From Chloroflexota bacterium (GTDB taxonomy: Bacteria > Chloroflexota > Limnocylindria > Limnocylindrales > CSP1-4), in assembly GCA_005880805.1 (NCBI GenBank), contig VBFZ01000041.1, positions 1 through 18,629 on the forward strand: 18,629 nt of DNA, in the 5' to 3' direction. Both the position numbers and the translations under genes were made by a program. The number at the start of each line of letters is the position of its first letter. The first letter of the stretch is position 1. The notes beneath the pieces were generated by a model. That model did no database searches. It saw nothing but the letters and a program-made list of their open reading frames with translations, and was not told the origin of the DNA. This document shows, one piece after another, positions 15,013 through 18,629 of the stretch.

Positions 15013-15084
15013 GGGGCTCGCAAGGACGGACCTGCGGACGTCAACCTGAGCCTGAGCCCTCCCGGAACGGGCGAATGCCTCGCC

Positions 15085-15090
15085 TATACT
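15085..15090 (+). promoter_or_regulatory. Candidate -10 box giving a leaderless darA transcript
   Basis: TATACT lies 6 bases before the GTG at 15097. A start of transcription about 7 bases downstream of the box would fall on or next to the GTG, so the mRNA would have no leader. No ribosome site precedes the GTG, which fits. The -35 region (about 15062-15067) has no clear match. Confidence 0.5.
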
Positions 15091-15096
15091 CGGCCG

Positions 15097-15426
15097 GTGA
15101 AGCTGGTGGTCGCGGTCGTCCACAACGAGGACGCTGGGGCCCTCGTCGACTCCCTCCTCGAGCGCGAGCATCGGGCGACCCGGCTCCACAGCTCGGGCGG
15201 CTTCCTCAAGCAGTCGAACGCCACGATCCTGGTCGGCATCGACGACGACAGGGTCGAAGAGGTGCTCGACATCATCCGCGCCAACTGCACCTCACGGACG
15301 CAGGTGGTCAACCCCATGCCGCCGATCATGGAACCCGGCGAGTTCTTCATGCCCTACCCGCTCGAGGTCGAGGTCGGCGGCGCGACCGTCTTCGTCCTGC
15401 CGATCGAGCGCACGGAGCGGCTGTAG
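15097..15426 (+). CDS. darA: PII-like cyclic-di-AMP receptor, DarA family
   Basis: The 109-residue protein matches DarA (PstA, formerly YaaQ) along its whole length. It begins VKLVVAVVHNEDAGALVDSLL, has the SSGGFLKQSNATILVGIDD block (33-50) and ends with PYPLEVEVGGATVFVLP (86-102), the most conserved strand pair of the family. Known members form PII-like trimers that bind cyclic di-AMP at the subunit interface; the downstream partner is unknown. GTG 15097 is chosen because it aligns with the family N-terminus. A longer frame from ATG 14998 would add 33 residues without homology and would overlap the divergent promoter. In Bacillus subtilis this gene follows tmk directly; here tmk lies about 2.7 kb upstream with three genes between. 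Confidence 0.9.
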   Translation: MKLVVAVVHNEDAGALVDSLLEREHRATRLHSSGGFLKQSNATILVGIDDDRVEEVLDIIRANCTSRTQVVNPMPPIMEPGEFFMPYPLEVEVGGATVFVLPIERTERL

Positions 15427-15445
15427 CCGAGGCTGCGGTCAGGCT

Positions 15446-15937
15446 TTGAGCTTTCGACCCGACCTCGTGGAATGCTGGGTGTTCCGGGTCCCGGCGCCGG
15501 ATCAGGTCGAGCTCCTCCTCATCCGCCGCGCGGCGGACCGGATCTTCCCCGGCCTGTGGCAATGCGTCAGCGGTGGCATTGAGCCCGAGGAGACGGTTCC
15601 GCTGGCCGCCCTTCGCGAGATCGAAGAGGAGACCGGGCTGGGCGAGGGCGCGCTGGAGGCGTTCTACGACCTCGACCAGGTCGAGCATTTCTACTGGCCG
15701 GAGCGGGACGAGCTCGTGTCGAGCTGCATCTTCGCAGCCCGGGCCCGTCCCGACGCGACGCCCCGGCTGTCCAGCGAGCACGATGGGCTGCGCTGGGCGC
15801 CACCCGAGGAGGCCCTGCGACTGACTGTCTGGCCGGCCTACGACGAGTCGATCCGCCGGATCCGGCGGCACCTGCTGGACCCGGATCTCGCGCGGTGGTT
15901 CGAGGTGGACCGGCAGGGCCGCCGACTCGCCCGGTAG
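15446..15937 (+). CDS. NUDIX hydrolase
   Basis: The 163-residue protein has a complete NUDIX box, Gx5Ex7REUxEExGU, at 43-65 (GGIEPEETVPLAALREIEEE then TGL), with the metal-binding E58, E61 and E62. It should hydrolyse a nucleoside diphosphate linked to another group; the QCVSGGIE entry and VEHFYWPERDEL segment resemble NUDIX pyrophosphatases acting on nucleotides, but the substrate cannot be told. The start is TTG 15446, giving MSFRPDLVECWVFR, a usual family opening; GTG 15467 is the alternative and neither has a clear ribosome site. The gene follows darA by 19 bases and is probably cotranscribed with it. Its stop codon overlaps a -10-like TAGACT for the next gene. Confidence 0.88.
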   Translation: MSFRPDLVECWVFRVPAPDQVELLLIRRAADRIFPGLWQCVSGGIEPEETVPLAALREIEEETGLGEGALEAFYDLDQVEHFYWPERDELVSSCIFAARARPDATPRLSSEHDGLRWAPPEEALRLTVWPAYDESIRRIRRHLLDPDLARWFEVDRQGRRLAR

Positions 15938-15940
15938 ACT
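15935..15940 (+). promoter_or_regulatory. Possible -10 box before guaB3
   Basis: TAGACT at 15935-15940 overlaps the NUDIX stop codon and lies 22 bases before the TTG start of guaB3, with AGGAGG at 15952-15957 between them. It would give a short leader holding the ribosome site. No clear -35 is visible, so read-through from darA is an alternative. Confidence 0.35.
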
Positions 15941-15962
15941 GGCCGCACCCCAGGAGGCTCCG

Positions 15963-17165
15963 TTGCTCGACAGCCCGGATTCCCGCGAGACGACGGCCAC
16001 GGCGACCGCGGAAGCGCCGGCCAGGCGCCGCGTCTTCCGTTCGAAGGCCGACGACCTGCGCACCACCTACGGCTTCGAGGACGTCTCGCTCGCGCCCGGA
16101 ACCCGCACCGTCGAGCCCAGCGAAGTCGAGCTTTCGCAGATCTTCTGGGGTCTCGACCTCGGAATCCCGATCCTCGCCGCGGCGATGGACGCGGTCGTCG
16201 ATGCCCGCTTCTCCGGCGCACTGGCGAGCCTGGGCGGGCTGGCGGTACTCAACCTCGAGGGCGTGCAGACGCGCTACGAGGACGCGGACGCCGTCCTGGC
16301 TCGAATCGCGGCCGCGTCCGATGACGAGGTCCAGGACCTCCTCGCCGAGGCCTACGCCGCGCCGATCCGCGACGACCTCATCGCACGGCGGATCGACGAG
16401 ATCCACGGGGCCGGCTCGCCGGCCGCCGTCGCGGCGACGCCGGCAGCGGCGCGTCGACTCGGCCCGTTCTGCGCCGAGCACGGCGCGGATCTCTTCCTGG
16501 TCCAGAGCCAGGTGAGCAGTGCGCGGCACCTGGCCAGCGGCTACGACCCCCTTTCGCTCGAGGAGTTCACGCGCTTCATGCCGATCCCGGTCGCGGTCGG
16601 CAACACGACGAACGCGGAAGCGGCGTTCCAGCTCATGGAGCAGGGCGCTGCGGCCGTCTTCGTCGGCGTCGGGCCTGGCGCCGCATGCACGACACGCGAG
16701 GTCCTGGGCATCGGCGTGCCGCAGGTCACCGCGGTGAGCGACGTCGCGGGCGCCCGTGACGCCTACTTCGCGGAGACGGGCCGCTACGTCCCGATCGTGG
16801 CCGACGGAGGCATGCGACGTGGTGGCGAGCTGGCGAAGGCGATCGCGGCAGGCGCCGACGTCCTGATGCTCGGGTCGCCGCTTGCTCGCGCCGCCGAGGC
16901 TCCCGGCCGGGGCACCAACTGGGGCATGGCCGCGCCGTCACCGACCCTCCCGCGCGGCATGCGCATCAAGGTCGGGACGAGCGGCACCCTGGAGCGGATC
17001 CTGCTCGGACCGGCACACGTCACCGACGGGTCGGAGAACCTCGTGGGGGCGCTGCGGCAGTCGATGGCGGCGCTCGGCGCCTCGTCGATCCGCGAGATGC
17101 AGGCGGTCGAGATGGTGTACGCGCCCGCAGTTGTCACCGAAGGAAAATCCTGGCAGCGACGCTGA
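15963..17165 (+). CDS. guaB3: GuaB3-type IMP dehydrogenase family protein (no CBS domains)
   Basis: The 400-residue protein is a single (beta/alpha)8 barrel of the IMPDH/GMP reductase superfamily. The phosphate-binding and catalytic loop reads GVGPGAACTTREVLGIG with the nucleophile C242, followed by VADGGMRRGGELAKAIAAGAD and MLGSPLARA. The flap segment NWGMAAPSPTLPRG and the lack of the paired CBS domains of normal GuaB are typical of the GuaB3 group of Actinobacteria, Cyanobacteria and relatives. The reaction is expected to be NAD-dependent oxidation of IMP to XMP, the step before GuaA, encoded nearby; activity of this group is less well established than for GuaB. TTG 15963 is the start, decided by AGGAGG at 15952-15957 five bases upstream and by the match of the following residues to the family. 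Confidence 0.88.
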   Translation: MLDSPDSRETTATATAEAPARRRVFRSKADDLRTTYGFEDVSLAPGTRTVEPSEVELSQIFWGLDLGIPILAAAMDAVVDARFSGALASLGGLAVLNLEGVQTRYEDADAVLARIAAASDDEVQDLLAEAYAAPIRDDLIARRIDEIHGAGSPAAVAATPAAARRLGPFCAEHGADLFLVQSQVSSARHLASGYDPLSLEEFTRFMPIPVAVGNTTNAEAAFQLMEQGAAAVFVGVGPGAACTTREVLGIGVPQVTAVSDVAGARDAYFAETGRYVPIVADGGMRRGGELAKAIAAGADVLMLGSPLARAAEAPGRGTNWGMAAPSPTLPRGMRIKVGTSGTLERILLGPAHVTDGSENLVGALRQSMAALGASSIREMQAVEMVYAPAVVTEGKSWQRR

Positions 17166-17237
17166 CTGTCGAACCGCAAAGGTGCCGTTCGTCGTAGCGG
17201 TAGCAAGAGCGCGATTTGACGGAGAGGAGAGTCGGCG

Positions 17238-17699
17238 ATGGTCAAGGTCGACTATGACGTCGCGATCGGGCGCAACCCGCAGGAGGTGTTCGACTACATC
17301 ACCCAGGTCGAACGCATCCCCGAGTGGCAGAGCCAGGCAGGCGTCAAGAAGGTCACGCGGGACATGGCCGTCCCGCTCGCGGTCGGATCGAGCGTCCGGA
17401 TGGAGCGCCAGTCACGCGGACGGACGGCGGCGATCGATTGTCGCGTGACCGTCCTGGAGCCCGGGCGCGAGTTCGACTTCCGGTCGATGGACTCGGACGG
17501 CTTCGCCGGCGACTTCCGCACGACGCTGACGCCCACCTCCGATGGCACGAACCTGCACTGGGCGGTGGAGATGCAGCCGCCGAACCTGCTCTACCGGCTC
17601 CTGCAGCCGATGATCAAGCGCGAGATCGTCAAGTCGGCCAGCGTCGACTTCGCCAATCTGCGGGCACGGCTCGAAAGCGGGTCGACTGCTTCGGGGTAA
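17238..17699 (+). CDS. SRPBCC (START-like) family protein
   Basis: The 153-residue protein has the START/Bet v1-like SRPBCC pattern. A first strand (VKVDYDVAIGRNPQEVFDYI) leads to helices (QVERIPEWQSQAGVKKV), then beta strands around VGSSVRMERQ, CRVTVLEPGREFDFRS, GDFRTTLTPT and GTNLHWAVEM, and a long C-terminal helix (LQPMIKREIVKSASVDFANL). Proteins of this fold hold a hydrophobic ligand in a cavity; the ligand and role here are unknown. The start ATG 17238 has AGGAGA at 17225-17230, seven bases upstream. It lies 72 bases after guaB3, close enough for shared transcription, and is followed by a strong terminator before guaA. Confidence 0.88.
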   Translation: MVKVDYDVAIGRNPQEVFDYITQVERIPEWQSQAGVKKVTRDMAVPLAVGSSVRMERQSRGRTAAIDCRVTVLEPGREFDFRSMDSDGFAGDFRTTLTPTSDGTNLHWAVEMQPPNLLYRLLQPMIKREIVKSASVDFANLRARLESGSTASG

Positions 17700-17787
17700 T
17701 AGTGGCGCTCGTAACCGGAACGACAGGAAGGATCCCGGATAGTTCGGGGGTCAACCGGACGACAACCGAAACCGGGCCCTCGGAGTT

Positions 17788-17818
17788 CCCTCCTCCCCTC
17801 CGGTCGCCCCTCCTCCCC
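17788..17818 (+). repeat. Direct repeat of an anti-Shine-Dalgarno-like pyrimidine tract
   Basis: CCCTCCTCCCC occurs at 17788-17798 and again at 17808-17818, exactly 20 bases apart. The tract is complementary to Shine-Dalgarno sequences, including GGGAGGG before guaA. On the minus strand the four runs of three or more G with short gaps are a possible G-quadruplex. Confidence 0.7.
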
Positions 17819-17857
17819 GGCGGCGCTCTTCCAAGGGCGCCGCTGCTCCGTTTCTCG
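17818..17857 (+). terminator. Hairpin terminator after the SRPBCC gene
   Basis: A 13-bp stem, including two G-U pairs, joins 17818-17830 (CGGCGGCGCTCTT) to 17833-17845 (AAGGGCGCCGCTG) with a minimal CC loop that would open to a larger one in practice. CTCCGTTTCTC follows. It separates the guaB3 to SRPBCC transcript from guaA. Confidence 0.7.
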
Positions 17858-17871
17858 AGGGTCGCTGCGGC

Positions 17872-17877
17872 TAAACT
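17872..17877 (+). promoter_or_regulatory. Candidate -10 box of guaA
   Basis: TAAACT at 17872-17877 lies after the terminator and 24 bases before the guaA TTG. Transcription would begin near 17885 and include the GGGAGGG ribosome site at 17891-17897. The -35 region (CGTTTC, 17849-17854) is a weak match. Confidence 0.45.
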
Positions 17878-17901
17878 TTCCGGACACCCCGGGAGGGTCG
17901 A

Positions 17902-18629
17902 TTGATCGAGACGGACGAGGAGCGCCAGGCGCGATCGGGGGAATCTGTAGACCCTGATGCGCCGGCGAGCAAGGCGCCGCTGCGCGGCAAGACGGTCCAC
18001 GGCGACCCGGCCAACGCGGGTCACCGCGTGCTGGCCCCGGACGACGCCGAGGTCGAGGCCTACCTCGAGACCGCGCTCAAGGCCCCGGCACCCGCGCGGA
18101 CCCCGTCCGACCATCCCGCCGTCGCCGAGCCCGATACCGTGTTCGTCCTGGACTTCGGCAGCCAGTACGCCCAGCTCATCGCTCGGCGGGTCCGGGAGCT
18201 GAACGTCTACTCGGAGCTCATCCCGCACGACACGCCGTGGGCAGAGATCGCCCGCCGCAATCCCAAGGCCATCATCCTCTCTGGCGGTCCTGCCTCTGTC
18301 TACGACGAAGGTGCGCCGCGCGCGGACCCGGGCCTGTGGTCGGGACAGATCCCCGTCCTCGGCATTTGCTACGGGCTGCACCTCATGGCGCGCGATCTGG
18401 GTGGGGACGTCATCCCCGCCACCAAACGCGAATACGGCCCCGCGAACGTCACGATCACCGGCGACGACGGGCTGTTCCGTGGGATCGACCGTGAGCAGGC
18501 CGTATGGATGAGCCACGGCGACTCGATCGTCCGGCCGCCCGAGGGGTTCCATCCGACGGCCCAGACGGCGTCGACGCCATTTGCCGGACTCGCCGATCCG
18601 GAGCGCGGCCTGTACGGCATCCAGTTCCA
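17902..18629 (+). CDS. guaA: GMP synthase (glutamine-hydrolysing), N-terminal part, cut by window end
   Basis: GuaA converts XMP to GMP using ATP and ammonia from glutamine. The visible 242 residues hold most of the class I glutamine amidotransferase domain: VFVLDFGSQYAQLIARRVRE, the oxyanion segment ILSGGPASVYDE and the nucleophile C156 in GICYGLHLMA, then MSHGDSI. The window ends just after LYGIQF, immediately before the expected HPE that completes the triad. The frame opens with TTG 17902, supported by GGGAGGG at 17891-17897 four bases before it. About 75 residues precede the first amidotransferase strand, whereas most GuaA proteins start almost directly there; this extension is polar, acidic and probably disordered. 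No ATG or GTG inside it has a comparable ribosome site. The synthetase and dimerisation domains lie beyond the window. Confidence 0.93.
   Translation, partial: MIETDEERQARSGESVDPDAPASKAPLRGKTVHGDPANAGHRVLAPDDAEVEAYLETALKAPAPARTPSDHPAVAEPDTVFVLDFGSQYAQLIARRVRELNVYSELIPHDTPWAEIARRNPKAIILSGGPASVYDEGAPRADPGLWSGQIPVLGICYGLHLMARDLGGDVIPATKREYGPANVTITGDDGLFRGIDREQAVWMSHGDSIVRPPEGFHPTAQTASTPFAGLADPERGLYGIQF

Noticed and set aside
15013..15044. TTGACG as -35 of the diguanylate cyclase promoter
   Set aside because: It is 26 bases from TACAAT, too far for one promoter.
14998..15096. 33-residue N-terminal extension of the DarA-like protein
   Set aside because: The family N-terminus begins exactly at GTG 15097, the added part has no similarity, and a -10 box lies inside it.
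1..18629. Mobile elements, CRISPR arrays, tRNA or rRNA genes
   Set aside because: No transposase or integrase motif, spaced repeat array, or RNA-gene signature was seen on either strand.

Overview
The window is GC-rich, gene-dense bacterial chromosome with third codon positions almost always G or C. Genes are packed in short overlapping operons and often use GTG or TTG starts. The gene set (pdxS-pdxT, a Ycf45-like P-loop ATPase with an R3H motif, tldD-pmbA, a NicO-type nickel/cobalt exporter, tmk, a sigma factor with an RskA-like anti-sigma factor, a DarA-like cyclic-di-AMP receptor, a guaB3-type IMP dehydrogenase and guaA) fits an uncultured Chloroflexota lineage, perhaps Limnocylindria-like. 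That placement is inference from gene content and style. I see no insertion sequence, phage gene, CRISPR array, tRNA or rRNA, so this looks like ordinary core chromosome.

Layout. 1-207 is the 3' end of an unrecognised gene, followed by a strong hairpin terminator (213-257). A short coding-like stretch on the minus strand (266-370) may be the tail or relic of another gene. A promoter near 451-481 then serves a plus-strand run: pdxS, pdxT (the two subunits of PLP synthase), a GNAT-like protein overlapping pdxT, and a 725-residue ATPase/R3H protein. This run meets a minus-strand operon tail to tail, with the two stop codons sharing the palindrome CTAG at 5405-5408. The minus-strand operon reads, in transcription order, tldD, pmbA, a zinc-ribbon DUF4328-like membrane protein and a SnoaL-like protein. 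The SnoaL-like gene has no ATG, GTG or TTG start in its frame and is easily missed. A NicO-family metal exporter lies just upstream on the same strand and is divergent from tmk.

On the plus strand, tmk is coupled by TGATG to an ECF sigma factor, which is coupled by ATGA to its membrane anti-sigma factor. A minus-strand GAF-GGDEF diguanylate cyclase with an intact product-inhibition site follows. It is divergent from a probable leaderless gene for a DarA/PII-like cyclic-di-AMP receptor. Then come a NUDIX hydrolase, a CBS-less GuaB3-type IMP dehydrogenase, a small SRPBCC protein, a terminator, and guaA with an unusual N-terminal extension, cut by the window end.

Functionally the window brings together PLP synthesis, guanine and thymidine nucleotide synthesis, and two cyclic-dinucleotide functions (making c-di-GMP, sensing c-di-AMP). 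No clear new defence or mobile system is visible. The points most worth a second look are the CTG-start SnoaL gene, the altered DRX motif in thymidylate kinase, the tmk/darA neighbourhood carrying sigma-factor and diguanylate-cyclase genes, repeated anti-Shine-Dalgarno-like tracts before guaA, and the recurrent TANACT -10-like boxes close to start codons.
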